Source of the DNA: Paenibacillus sp. FJAT-29882
Lineage (GTDB): Bacteria > Bacillota > Bacilli > Bacillales > DSM-1321
NCBI RefSeq assembly: GCF_001510645.1
Contig: NZ_LMVB01000001.1
Span: forward strand, 1,168,436 to 1,232,435
Length of the DNA stretch: 64,000 nt
Direction of reading: 5' to 3'
Shown here: one piece after another, positions 26,266 through 35,450 of the stretch
Layout of the letters: every line of letters begins with the position of its first letter
Numbering within the stretch: the first letter of the stretch is position 1
Translations under genes and position numbers: made by a program
The notes under the pieces: model-generated
What the model saw: only the letters and a program-made list of their open reading frames with translations
What the model was told of the DNA's origin: nothing
Database searches by the model: none

Positions 26266-27678
26266 ATGAAAAAAGTAATAAAAAACGGTACGATTGTCAC
26301 GGCGACGGATACGTATCATGCAGATTTATTCATTGAGAATGGGGTAATCAGTCAAATTGGCAAGCATTTTTCATCTGATGATGCAGAGATCATTGATGCA
26401 AAAGGGTGTTATGTGTTCCCAGGTGGCATTGATCCACATACTCACTTAGAAATGCCGTTTGGCGGGACGGTAACAAAAGATGATTTTGAAACCGGTACAA
26501 TTGCTGCAGCCTTTGGTGGTACGACAACGGTCATTGACTTCTGCTTAACGAATAAAGGTGAAACATTACAAAGTGCAATCGAAAATTGGCATGCAAAATC
26601 AAATCATAAAGCGGTGATTGATTACGGTTTTCACCTGCAGATTGTCGAAATGAATGAAGATGTGTTACATGAACTCCCTAAAGTGATCGAACAGGAGGGG
26701 ATTACATCATTTAAAGTATTTATGGCTTATAAAAATGTGCTGCAAGCCGATGATGAAACACTCTTCCGTACACTTATTTCGGCAAAAGAACTTGGAGCGC
26801 TCGTCATGGTACATGCAGAAAATGGCGATGTCATTGATTATTTAGTGAAAAAAGCATTGGAACAAGGCCATACCGATCCGATCTATCATGCTTTAACAAG
26901 ACCTACTGAAGTGGAGGGGGAAGCGACCGGAAGAGCAGCAATCTTAACCGGGTTAGCCAGCTCGCAACTTTATGTTGTCCACGTGTCTTGTGCGGATGCA
27001 GCTAGAAAAATTGCCGAAGCAAGAAATAATGGAATTGATATTTGGGGTGAAACTTGTCCGCAGTATTTAGTGTTGGATCAGTCCTACTTAGAAAAACCGA
27101 ATTTCGAAGGGGCAAAATTCGTCTGGTCCCCGCCTTTACGCGAAAAATGGAATCAAGACGTGTTGTGGAATGCTTTAAAAACGGGGCAACTGCAAACAGT
27201 AGGATCGGATCAATGTTCATTTGACTTCAATGGACAAAAAGATCTTGGCAAAGGTGATTTTTCAAAAATCCCGAACGGGGGGCCAATTATTGAGGATCGG
27301 GTGAGCATCCTTTTCTCAGAAGGGGTAAAAAAAGGCAGAATATCACTCAATCAATTCGTTGACCTTGTATCAACAAGATCGGCTAAATTGTTCGGCCTAT
27401 ATCCAAGAAAAGGCACGATTGCTGTTGGGGTGGATGCGGACATTGTCATCTTTGATCCAACAGTAGAGAGAACCATTTCTCAAGAAACGCACCATATGGC
27501 CGTTGATTATAATGCGTTTGAAGGAATGAAAGTGACAGGAGAGCCTATTTCCGTATTATCTCGAGGAGAATTTGTCATCCGAGATAAGAAATTTGTCGGA
27601 CAATTAGGAGCTGGCCAGTATTTGAAACGAAAGAAATATGGTACAAACGATCAATCAGAAACAACAAATCTAGTTTAA
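26266..27678 (+). CDS. hydA: Dihydropyrimidinase (D-hydantoinase)
   Basis: 470-residue cyclic amidohydrolase opening dihydrouracil or hydantoin rings, second step of the pathway. Zinc ligands lie in GGIDPHTHLEMPF (residues 54-66), the carbamylated lysine in SFKVFMAYKN near 149, further histidines in MVHAENGDV near 182 and YVVHVSC near 238, and the catalytic aspartate in GSDQCSF near 315. Length fits the family. TTGGAGG lies before ATG 26266. Confidence 0.95.
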   Translation: MKKVIKNGTIVTATDTYHADLFIENGVISQIGKHFSSDDAEIIDAKGCYVFPGGIDPHTHLEMPFGGTVTKDDFETGTIAAAFGGTTTVIDFCLTNKGETLQSAIENWHAKSNHKAVIDYGFHLQIVEMNEDVLHELPKVIEQEGITSFKVFMAYKNVLQADDETLFRTLISAKELGALVMVHAENGDVIDYLVKKALEQGHTDPIYHALTRPTEVEGEATGRAAILTGLASSQLYVVHVSCADAARKIAEARNNGIDIWGETCPQYLVLDQSYLEKPNFEGAKFVWSPPLREKWNQDVLWNALKTGQLQTVGSDQCSFDFNGQKDLGKGDFSKIPNGGPIIEDRVSILFSEGVKKGRISLNQFVDLVSTRSAKLFGLYPRKGTIAVGVDADIVIFDPTVERTISQETHHMAVDYNAFEGMKVTGEPISVLSRGEFVIRDKKFVGQLGAGQYLKRKKYGTNDQSETTNLV

Positions 27679-27765
27679 CTTTCCATCGGTAATAATGTTT
27701 ATATTAGTGAAGGTCCGTTCCCATTTCCATTATATAAAGATCAATTTTTATAGTTGGAGGAGCAA

Positions 27766-27807
27766 ATGTTTAGCAGCCTCTCCTTTCTTTTCTCACAGCA
27801 TGGCTAA
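27766..27807 (+). other. Possible 13-codon leader peptide
   Basis: A textbook ribosome binding site (TTGGAGGAG) precedes an ATG that opens only MFSSLSFLFSQHG before TAA, 61 bases upstream of the permease start. The signal is stronger than that of the permease itself. It may be a translated leader or a truncated start of a lost gene. Confidence 0.35.
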
Positions 27808-27868
27808 CGTGTCTTATGTGATAATTGCTGGAATATTACAAAAAACAACAGAGAGAAGTGGTGCCTCA

Positions 27869-29341
27869 ATGAAAAAGAGTGGGAATTATCTCAAGTCTCC
27901 AGATTTACTGCCGATTTCACATGATGATAGAAAGATAGGAACGAAAGGTTTTGCGGTGATTTGGGTAGGGATGGCGGTGGTCTTAGCCGCATTTGCAATA
28001 GGTGGTGCAGGCGTTCAAAGTTTACCGCTAGGATGGGTGATTGTTGCAACGCTTATTGGGTCTGTTGCAATAGGGATGTTCATGACCATTATTGGTGATA
28101 TCGGCATTGAACATGGCCTTTCCTTTCCTGTTTATATGAGGGCGCCATTTGGAACTATCGGTACGCATATCCCTTCTTTAGTACGTGGCGTAACGGCTGC
28201 TTGTTGGTTCGGCCTCAATACGTTTTTCGGAGCAACGGCCATGAATGGAATCTTAAACATTCTCTTTAAATTTGATAATTGGTTTGTGTGCTTCTTATTG
28301 TTTGCAGCTGTTCAATTAGTCAATACCGCACTGGGTATTAAGGCAATTGAGCGCTTTGCCGATTTAGCGGCACCAATCATTATTCTTATTTCCGCATGGA
28401 TGTACACATCCCTTACTGACCAAGCAATGGAACAAGGAAGAGGTATTTGGTCATGGGTTGAAAGTCCTGTTACAGGGGGAGCTGCTCTAACAGCTTTTAT
28501 GGTTGTTGTTATGAGTAATATGGGCTTTTGGGCAACGTTGGCAGCTGATATGCCTTCTTTATCCAGATTTTTTAAAGCTCCAAAAAACGAACGGAATTGG
28601 TTTAAACGAAATAAATCGCAAATTGTGGGAAGTATTATTGTTATGCCGATTGTCAACACATTTATGATCATTATCGGTGCCGTTTCATATATCGCAGTAT
28701 CTAATTTTGATCCTGTTGCTGCACTTCAAGAAGCTGCAAGTGGCTTTGTGTTAGGAATTCTTTTATTGATGATTGTGTTTGCGCAATGGTCTACAAATAC
28801 GTCTGCCAATGTAGTCCCAGCCGCTACGATTTTCTCCAATGTAGGAGGACCAAAAGTACCATTTTGGGCAGGAGTTATTATAGCGGGTATCATTGGGATC
28901 ATCGTACAACCATGGAATTTATTTGATGTTATCATCCCAGCTCTCCTTATTATTGGGGGAATCTTGTCTGCGATTGTAGGAATTTTATTTACGGACTATT
29001 ATGCACTTCGTAAGAGACGAGTGAATGTGCATGAACTCTATGAAGATCATGGCCAATTTAAATATATGAATGGATTTAATATGGCGGGAATGATTGCTTG
29101 GGTTATTGGTGGTGTTGCTGCCTATTGGCTACCTGCTTATTCCTTTCTAGTCGGTTTTGTGGTTGGTGCAGTGATTTATTACTTTTTAGCAAAATATTGG
29201 TGGTTTAAGAAATATCGACAAGCAGAAATTACGGATCCAAGTGATGAAAAGTATTTGGGTATTACAGTTGGCCGTGATTGGGTCATTGATATAGGGGAAG
29301 AAACGGCCGTTGTTCCTGAAAGTGTTGATTCACAATTATAA
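27869..29341 (+). CDS. NCS1 family permease for nucleobases or hydantoins
   Basis: 490-residue transporter with about twelve helices, in the NCS1 family (cytosine, uracil, allantoin, hydantoin carriers). The KSGNYLKSPDLLPISHDDR N-terminus and the family's NMGFWATLAADMPSLSRF motif are seen. Start taken at ATG 27869, where the conserved domain begins; the 58-residue in-frame extension looks non-coding and its ribosome binding site is elsewhere. Its setting indicates uptake of uracil, thymine, dihydropyrimidine or hydantoin. Confidence 0.85.
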   Translation: MKKSGNYLKSPDLLPISHDDRKIGTKGFAVIWVGMAVVLAAFAIGGAGVQSLPLGWVIVATLIGSVAIGMFMTIIGDIGIEHGLSFPVYMRAPFGTIGTHIPSLVRGVTAACWFGLNTFFGATAMNGILNILFKFDNWFVCFLLFAAVQLVNTALGIKAIERFADLAAPIIILISAWMYTSLTDQAMEQGRGIWSWVESPVTGGAALTAFMVVVMSNMGFWATLAADMPSLSRFFKAPKNERNWFKRNKSQIVGSIIVMPIVNTFMIIIGAVSYIAVSNFDPVAALQEAASGFVLGILLLMIVFAQWSTNTSANVVPAATIFSNVGGPKVPFWAGVIIAGIIGIIVQPWNLFDVIIPALLIIGGILSAIVGILFTDYYALRKRRVNVHELYEDHGQFKYMNGFNMAGMIAWVIGGVAAYWLPAYSFLVGFVVGAVIYYFLAKYWWFKKYRQAEITDPSDEKYLGITVGRDWVIDIGEETAVVPESVDSQL

Positions 29342-29384
29342 TCATTTTTGGTCTTTGCCCGCCTTTTTTTGAATATATTTTTGA

Positions 29385-29537
29385 TAAAGTGAAACTTCCA
29401 TCAGAGGGGATTTTTCCCCCTCTGATGGTTAGTTGAGCCAATCGGGGATTTACAGGCTGTTTATCCCTACCTATTTATTTTTTGATTCTCTCACAAAAAT
29501 TGAGGTAGGGGTATTACAGCCTGTTAAACCGGGAAAA
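29385..29537 (+). repeat. Family A dispersed element, copy 4 (medium form)
   Basis: Starts ATAAAGTGAAACTTCCATCA, has the first hairpin GAGGGGATTTTTCCCCCTC, keeps CCAATCGGGGATTTACAGGC and ends TATTACAGCCTGTTAAACCG. The long central part of copies 1 and 2 is absent. Its right end abuts the AAAGGAGAG ribosome binding site of the next gene. Confidence 0.85.
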
Positions 29538-29551
29538 AGGAGAGAAAGAAA

Positions 29552-29782
29552 ATGTCCGAATACCAACAGTTCCTACAAGAGCGAGATCGAATCGATAACC
29601 TCCTACAAAAGGGGTTTAAAATCAAACATATTACGGAAAACTTGAGTGGTGCTTTTGTAGAATTTGAAAAAAGGAAAAATCATGACGGCGAAAGTAATAA
29701 TGAAACGTTACACATTATAACACCTGAAGCACGTAAGTATTTTTCCGTTATTTTGATCAAACAACAAACAGAAAACATATAG
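29552..29782 (+). CDS. Small protein of the pyrimidine cluster, unknown
   Basis: 76 residues, soluble, with a charged N-terminal helix (SEYQQFLQERDRIDNLLQKG) and an alternating strand-like second half (GAFVEFEKRK, LHIITPEARKYFSVILI). AAAGGAGAG gives a sound start. I do not recognise the family. It lies between the permease and the aminotransferase genes of the pathway. The Q/E/R-rich helix followed by strands is compatible with a small regulatory or ligand-binding protein, but nothing proves it. Confidence 0.6.
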   Translation: MSEYQQFLQERDRIDNLLQKGFKIKHITENLSGAFVEFEKRKNHDGESNNETLHIITPEARKYFSVILIKQQTENI

Positions 29783-29941
29783 TCAACATTTATAGACCAA
29801 TAGGATCATTCCTCATTATCTGGGTGAAAGGATTTCTTTTATGGACACCTGGATATGAATGAAAAAGATGTGTGAATTTTTATGCTCATAAAAAGATGAT
29901 TACGTCGAGATATGACGATTAAATGTGAGAGGTGGAATGAA

Positions 29942-31294
29942 ATGGCGAAAATTAAGCAAAGCGGCGATATCCATGCGTTAGATCAAGAGTATGTTTGGCA
30001 TTCGATGAAGCCATATAGCCCTGGCTCTACAATGGTTATTGAAAAGGCGGAAGGATCTTGGGTAACCGATCATGCGGGCAAGCGCTATTTAGATGCCATG
30101 TCTGGTTTATGGTGTGTAAATGTTGGTTACGGAAGAACAGAATTGGCTGACGCCGCTTATGAACAGTTAAAAGAAATGGCTTATTTTCCACTTACACAAA
30201 GTCATACTCCCGCTATTAAACTAGCAGAAAAGTTAAACGAAATGCTAGGCGGCGAATATGTCATATTCTTTTCCAATAGCGGCTCAGAAGCAAATGAAAC
30301 GGCATTTAAGCTAGCGAGACAGTACCATCAACAAAAAAGCGATCATGCCCGTTACAAATTTATTTCCAGGTATCGAGCCTATCATGGGAATTCAATGGGC
30401 TCTTTAGCGGCAACGGGTCAAGCACAGCGGAAATATAAATATGAACCATTGGCCCCTGGTTTCATCCATGTGGCACCACCAGATTTATATCGCTCTAATG
30501 ATCATACTGACTGTCCCCCTACAGAATTGGAGTCCGTGAAAGATATTGATCGAGTGATGACATGGGAGTTAAGCGAAACGATCGCTGGTGTCATCATGGA
30601 ACCGATTATTACAGGAGGTGGCATTTTAGTTCCACCTGACGGCTATATGGCAGGAGTCAAAGAAGTCTGTGAAAAGCACGGAGCTCTACTCATTGTAGAT
30701 GAAGTAATCTGCGGCTTTGGCCGTACAGGAAAACCTTTTGGCTTCATGAATTACGGAGTTAAACCGGATATTATTACAATGGCCAAAGGGATTACAAGTG
30801 CCTACCTCCCTTTATCGGTAACTGCCGTGAAAAAAGAAATCTATGAGGCATTTAAAGGCTCAGAAGAATATGATTATTTCCGCCATATTAATACATTTGG
30901 TGGGAATCCGGCTGCATGTGCTCTTGCTATAAAGAACCTTGAAATTATGGATGATGAAAAATTATTTGATCGATCCAAAAAATTAGGAGAATATTTACTA
31001 CATTGCTTATCGACTCTTACAGAAGAGCATCCATTTGTCGGTGATGTAAGAGGCAAAGGTTTGTTAGTGGGGATTGAACTTGTCAAAGATAAGGCAACGA
31101 AAGAACCGTTGGAAGCCGGGTTAGTCAATAAAGTCATTGCAGGCTGTAAACAAAAAGGTCTGATTATCGGAAAAAATGGAGCCACGGTTGCAGGATATAA
31201 CAATGTGATAACTCTAGCTCCACCATTAAATATTGCAGAAGAAGATTTAGAATTTATGATTAAAACGCTAATAGAAGAGTTGCAAGCGATTTAG
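29942..31294 (+). CDS. Class III aminotransferase, probable beta-alanine transaminase
   Basis: 450-residue PLP enzyme of the omega-amino-acid aminotransferase group. FFSNSGSEANETAFKLARQYH near residue 100 binds cofactor phosphate, LIVDEVICGFGRTGKPFG near 245 holds the PLP-pyridine aspartate and MAKGITSAYLPLS near 280 holds the Schiff-base lysine. Start at ATG 29942 after GAGAGGTGG; the upstream ATG at 29912 has no such site. In the cluster it would remove the amino group of beta-alanine (or 3-aminoisobutyrate) to give malonate semialdehyde. Confidence 0.88.
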   Translation: MAKIKQSGDIHALDQEYVWHSMKPYSPGSTMVIEKAEGSWVTDHAGKRYLDAMSGLWCVNVGYGRTELADAAYEQLKEMAYFPLTQSHTPAIKLAEKLNEMLGGEYVIFFSNSGSEANETAFKLARQYHQQKSDHARYKFISRYRAYHGNSMGSLAATGQAQRKYKYEPLAPGFIHVAPPDLYRSNDHTDCPPTELESVKDIDRVMTWELSETIAGVIMEPIITGGGILVPPDGYMAGVKEVCEKHGALLIVDEVICGFGRTGKPFGFMNYGVKPDIITMAKGITSAYLPLSVTAVKKEIYEAFKGSEEYDYFRHINTFGGNPAACALAIKNLEIMDDEKLFDRSKKLGEYLLHCLSTLTEEHPFVGDVRGKGLLVGIELVKDKATKEPLEAGLVNKVIAGCKQKGLIIGKNGATVAGYNNVITLAPPLNIAEEDLEFMIKTLIEELQAI

Positions 31295-31319
31295 AATGTT
31301 AATGTGTGATAGGGGTGGG

Positions 31320-32576
31320 ATGTATAACGTTATGCAAACTTTAAAGATAAACAAAAAACGATTAGAGCAAAAAATAAATGACCTCTCGCAAATTGGGAAA
31401 ATTGCCGAGACAGGGGTTTGTCGGCTGACACTGTCAGACGAGGATAGACGGGCCGTTTGGACAGTGAGACAATGGATGGAAGAGGCTGGACTAACGACAA
31501 AAATCGATCATTTCGGAAATCTAATTGCCCGACTAGAAGGAGAAAGTCCGGAAGCCCCGATTCTGATGATAGGTTCACATATCGATTCACAGCCATATGG
31601 CGGAAGATTTGATGGTGTCATCGGGGTACTCGGTGCACTTGAAGTCGTTCAAACGATGCAAGAGCAAAACATCGTACCAAGTATGCCCATTGAAGTCGTA
31701 GCGTTTTCGGATGAAGAAGGTTGTCGTTTTAATAAGGGGTTATTTGGGGTCAGAGGGATACTCGGGAAACTAGAAGACGGTGAATTAGAACGGACTGACA
31801 AAAATGGAATCACAAGAAAAGAGGCATTAATTCATTTCGGATGTGACCCTACTAAATTAAAGGAGTCGGAATATCCAGAAGGAAAGATTGCAGCGTTTCT
31901 TGAGATGCATATTGAACAAGGACCTGTTCTGGAAGCAAAGGATACACCTGTTGGAATTGTTACGGGTATTTCGGGACCATTATGGTTAACGGTAGAATTA
32001 GAGGGCTTTGCTGGTCATGCCGGCTCAGTGCCAATGCCAATGCGAAAGGATGCCCTTGTTGGAGCAGCGAAGATCATTGTAGCGCTAAATGAACTAACTA
32101 GCGCAGATTGTTCGGCTCCTACAGTTGGTACTGTAGGAAGTATGAATATTTTTCCAGACTCACGGAACATCATCCCAGAGAAGGTGAGTTTTACAGTCGA
32201 TTTAAGAGATATTGATATCGACCGACGACATAGAATTGAAAAGCAATTAAGAACAAGAATTACGGAAATCACAGAGGAGCATCAATTAATTTGTAAAATC
32301 ACAGAAGATACCAATAGTGAGCCACGCTATTGTTCCGAAAGAATTATGAATGTCATGAGAGAAGAAAGTGAGCAAATCGGTTTAAATCCAATTGATTTAA
32401 TGAGCGGACCATTTCATGATTCTCTCGCGATGTCATACGTTTGTGAATATGGAATGATCTTCGTGCGCTGCAAGGATGGTATTAGCCATAATCCGAAAGA
32501 GTTTTCCACCATAGAGGACATATCGTTAGGAACGGAACTGTTGTACCGGACGACTATTAAGATGGCGAGTGAATAA
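31320..32576 (+). CDS. M20 family amidohydrolase (N-carbamoyl amino-acid hydrolase / allantoate type)
   Basis: 418-residue dinuclear zinc hydrolase. Metal-binding GSHIDSQPYGGRFDG is near residue 82, the catalytic FSDEEGCRF near 128, MHIEQGPVLE near 195 and the dimerisation-domain GHAGSVPMPMRKDAL near 230, with a late SGPFHDSLAMS motif. Start at ATG 31320 after AGGGGTGGG. Proteins of this family hydrolyse N-carbamoyl-L-amino acids, N-carbamoyl-beta-alanine or allantoate, so with the nitrilase-family gene it gives the cluster two candidate ureido-hydrolases. Confidence 0.88.
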   Translation: MYNVMQTLKINKKRLEQKINDLSQIGKIAETGVCRLTLSDEDRRAVWTVRQWMEEAGLTTKIDHFGNLIARLEGESPEAPILMIGSHIDSQPYGGRFDGVIGVLGALEVVQTMQEQNIVPSMPIEVVAFSDEEGCRFNKGLFGVRGILGKLEDGELERTDKNGITRKEALIHFGCDPTKLKESEYPEGKIAAFLEMHIEQGPVLEAKDTPVGIVTGISGPLWLTVELEGFAGHAGSVPMPMRKDALVGAAKIIVALNELTSADCSAPTVGTVGSMNIFPDSRNIIPEKVSFTVDLRDIDIDRRHRIEKQLRTRITEITEEHQLICKITEDTNSEPRYCSERIMNVMREESEQIGLNPIDLMSGPFHDSLAMSYVCEYGMIFVRCKDGISHNPKEFSTIEDISLGTELLYRTTIKMASE

Positions 32577-32764
32577 CTGTTATCTATAAATTGAACGATT
32601 GAATTCCCTCTTTTATTTCGAAAGCTATGTAAAGTCAAAGTAAAAATCAGGGTAAGAGGAAAAAACGCATTCAAATCCGACCTTCTCATCAGGAAAAGTA
32701 GGGAAGCCCAGTACAGTTGATTAAGATTACGAGTTGGAATCAAGATTTGTGCGCGGGAATGAGC

Positions 32765-32789
32765 AATTTTCGATCCAGAATCGAAAATT
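32765..32789. other. Perfect AT-rich hairpin
   Basis: AATTTTCGAT / ATCGAAAATT with a 5-base loop, no T tract. Role unknown; possibly an operator-like palindrome or processing hairpin in the 420-base gap after the M20 hydrolase gene. Confidence 0.35.
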
Positions 32790-32820
32790 ACATGGCAAAA
32801 TCGTTTTAACGTTCGTGTGC

Positions 32821-32874
32821 AACACCCGCCTTCAGTGGTCTAATGAATGACCTGTGAAGGTAGGTGTTTTTTTC
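32821..32874 (+). terminator. Rho-independent terminator
   Basis: Long stem AACACCCGCCTTCA.. / ..TGAAGGTAGGTGTT followed by TTTTTTCTT. It probably closes the pyrimidine-degradation cluster. Confidence 0.8.
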
Positions 32875-32998
32875 TTCCACATAGGATACAGAAGGCATTC
32901 TGCTTCGAAGTCGGAACAAAAGATATGGCAAAATCAGCGAGTAGTCTTTATCCACAGCGAAACAATGGAAAAAATTCTTTGTACTGCTTTCAGATTTT

Positions 32999-33532
32999 TC
33001 AGCTTGCCCCGTGTGCCAAAATAGCCATTTTCTCTTCATCCATCGGCCCAATGACTTTTTCTCTAATGATGCCCTCGCGATCGATAATGTAGCTTGTTGG
33101 GATGGAAATGGTTTTGTACAGCTTTCCAACAGTGTCTGTTTTGTCTAACAAAATCGGGAATGTTAATTGATAGTTTGCAACGAAATCAGCGACCGCTTTT
33201 TCATTTTTTTCTTGAGCTGTTAAATTTACTGACAACAGAGTAATATCGGAATTACGACTTTTTTCATAAAAACTTTGCATTTCCGGCATCTCTGCTTTGC
33301 AAGGCGGACACCATGTCGCCCACAAGTTTAGAATTACGACTTTGCCTCGATAATCCGAAAGCTTTATTTGCTCTCCTGATAACGTCGTTAATTCAAAATT
33401 CGGTGCAGGTTTCCCTATTTTTACAACAGGCTGAGTCTGTCTGGATCCCGTTAGCTCCTCAGCACTGACGTATGAGTTTGCGGCTATTAGTCCAATCCAT
33501 ACAGATAGGATTGTATAACATAGTTTTTTCAC
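32999..33532 (-). CDS. Membrane-anchored or exported thioredoxin-like oxidoreductase (TlpA/ResA type)
   Basis: 177 residues. The N-terminal hydrophobic segment KKLCYTILSVWIGLIAANSYVSA is an export signal or anchor, and then a thioredoxin fold carries the redox motif WATWCPPCKAEMPEM near residue 85 and the cis-proline in ISIPTSYII near 148. Start at GTG 33532, because AAGGAGGG stands eight bases before it; the longer frame lacks this. It would act outside the membrane on disulfides, as in cytochrome c or spore coat maturation. No cytochrome gene is adjacent. Confidence 0.82.
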   Translation of the reverse strand: MKKLCYTILSVWIGLIAANSYVSAEELTGSRQTQPVVKIGKPAPNFELTTLSGEQIKLSDYRGKVVILNLWATWCPPCKAEMPEMQSFYEKSRNSDITLLSVNLTAQEKNEKAVADFVANYQLTFPILLDKTDTVGKLYKTISIPTSYIIDREGIIREKVIGPMDEEKMAILAHGAS

Positions 33533-33559
33533 TAACCTTTCCCTCCTTGCTAACACCAT

Positions 33560-34021
33560 CTTTACTTAATTTCCCCTGAACACTGTCAAATATGAAAAAT
33601 GATTTATAACAGAAATGTTAGGCGACGATAAAGTTATTTAATTACAAATAACTTTATCGTTATATTTACAATATGGAAGCATTTGTATATATAATAAATA
33701 CTCTTTCCAAGTCAATTATAATAGAATGTGAAGAAATGAACTTAAATTAATGACGCGGGTTGGTGAAAGAAGGAAAAGGATAATTAAGATAGCGTTAGGA
33801 AAATGCAGATATACAACATTAAGGAAATCCAAATATAAATGCCTGATTTCTGGCTTCTAGCATCTGGGAATTAGGCTTTAGTTACTCCAGAACAGCACCT
33901 TTTAGTAATTAAAATATAGATTCTCTTGAATACAGGCTGCTTGCCAGAATCTATAAAAACTTTGTCAATCCTGTGCGGTGAGAGTAAAGTAAATACATCA
34001 GTTTTAGCTTTCTATGCATTG
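33560..34021. other. 460-base intergenic stretch with a long AT hairpin
   Basis: At 33628-33661 lies CGATAAAGTTATTT / AAATAACTTTATCG, a perfect 14-bp stem with a 6-base loop followed by TTATATTT. No gene is visible. The fragment ATACAGGCTGCTTGCC near 33932 recalls the family A right end but is too short to call. Confidence 0.45.
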
Positions 34022-35296
34022 CTATATATTCATTAATCCTTCTTTTGTTAATTGACTTGAATGTTGTTTTTTAATAATAATGACAAATAAGCTTGCTAAT
34101 AAACAGAAAACTCCTGCCAAGAAGAATGCCCAAGTGTAAGTGTTGAAAAATTTATAGATCAGCCCCCCTCCATAAGCAGCAGCAGCTGCACCTGCCTGAT
34201 GGAATGCATAAATCCAACCATAAACTATTCCACTTTTATTGATGCCGAAGATTTGTCTTGAGATACTAATCGTTGGTGGAACAGTTGCAATCCAATCTAA
34301 TCCATAAAACACAGTAAAGATAACTAGCATAGTAATGGAACCTTCATTTAATGCATAGGGAAGGAATACAAGAGAAACCCCTCTTAAACCGTAGTACCAA
34401 AATAATAGCCATCGATTATCGAATCGATCCGACAGCCAACCGGATAGAGTTGTTCCTACTAGATTAAAGATTCCCATAAACGAAAGAATCGAAGCTGCTG
34501 TAACTAAAGGTACTCCAAAACTAATACAGTAAGAAACAAAATGTGTACCAATTAAACCACTCGTTGAAAGCCCACAAATAAAGAAACTACCAGCTAATAA
34601 CCAAAATTCCTTCACTTTCACAGCTTCGAATAAACCATTGAAGGCGATAACAATAGGATTTTCCTTTTGTCCTTCATTGTTCTCTTGTATTTCCTCTTCA
34701 AGTCCATATGGAAGAATACCAACATCCTTTGGTGTGTTTTTCATAAATAAAAAGATTATGATAAGCATAATGAAACTAAGGATCATCATTAAACCGATCG
34801 CTGGGCGCCACGAATAATTCTCTATAATAGTCGCTAAGACAGGAAGTAGAATTAACTGGCCTGTCGCTGTACTTGCCGTTAATATTCCTACTGCAAGACC
34901 TCTTCGTTTCTCAAACCAATGATTCGCTACATATGGACTTAATACCGTTAAAAAAAGACTTGATCCTAGCCCAATAATAAAGCCCCAAATGATGATCAGC
35001 TGCCATGATTGATTCATTATGACGGTTAATATGATACCCGTCAGCAAAGTTGCCATAGAAACTATCATCATTTTCTTTAAGCCAATCACATCAAGTAATG
35101 CTGCCATAAACGGACCTGATATACCATATAAAAACATACTAATGGCAAAAGCTAGTGCAATAACAGATCGATCCCAGCCAAATTCATTTTCGAAAGGATT
35201 TATGAAAATCCCTGATGATGACATGACAATTCCGGCTACAATAATGGAGAAAAATGTTACGGTAAGAATAAACCAGCTATAGTGTATACGTTTCAA
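34022..35296 (-). CDS. MFS transporter, oxalate/formate antiporter-like family
   Basis: 424 residues with twelve hydrophobic helices. The N-terminal HYSWFILTVTFFSIIVAGIVMSSSG, the loop WFEKRRGLAVGILTASTATG after helix 4-5 and the central charged loop (LEEEIQENNEGQKENP) are typical of the OFA/monocarboxylate MFS group. The substrate is not readable. The gene stands alone with a GGGTGGAG site in front. Its neighbours upstream are two decayed genes. Confidence 0.8.
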   Translation of the reverse strand: MKRIHYSWFILTVTFFSIIVAGIVMSSSGIFINPFENEFGWDRSVIALAFAISMFLYGISGPFMAALLDVIGLKKMMIVSMATLLTGIILTVIMNQSWQLIIIWGFIIGLGSSLFLTVLSPYVANHWFEKRRGLAVGILTASTATGQLILLPVLATIIENYSWRPAIGLMMILSFIMLIIIFLFMKNTPKDVGILPYGLEEEIQENNEGQKENPIVIAFNGLFEAVKVKEFWLLAGSFFICGLSTSGLIGTHFVSYCISFGVPLVTAASILSFMGIFNLVGTTLSGWLSDRFDNRWLLFWYYGLRGVSLVFLPYALNEGSITMLVIFTVFYGLDWIATVPPTISISRQIFGINKSGIVYGWIYAFHQAGAAAAAYGGGLIYKFFNTYTWAFFLAGVFCLLASLFVIIIKKQHSSQLTKEGLMNI

Positions 35297-35450
35297 AACT
35301 CCACCCTCATTCTATGGATATTTTTCATCATGTTCTACATTCTTGGTGTAAGATGCATTCTAATTTCCATGGAGTTACTTAAAATATTTTCCTGACTTTT
35401 TAGATGCACGGTGGCTGTTTAATCGTTTCTAACTACATATTCTCAAAAGT

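Noticed and set aside
27695..27868. 58-residue N-terminal extension of the NCS1 permease
   Set aside because: Not like the family; the conserved part starts at 27869.
32806..33129. 107-codon minus-strand frame
   Set aside because: Overlaps the thioredoxin-like gene end in another frame and the terminator; no start signals.
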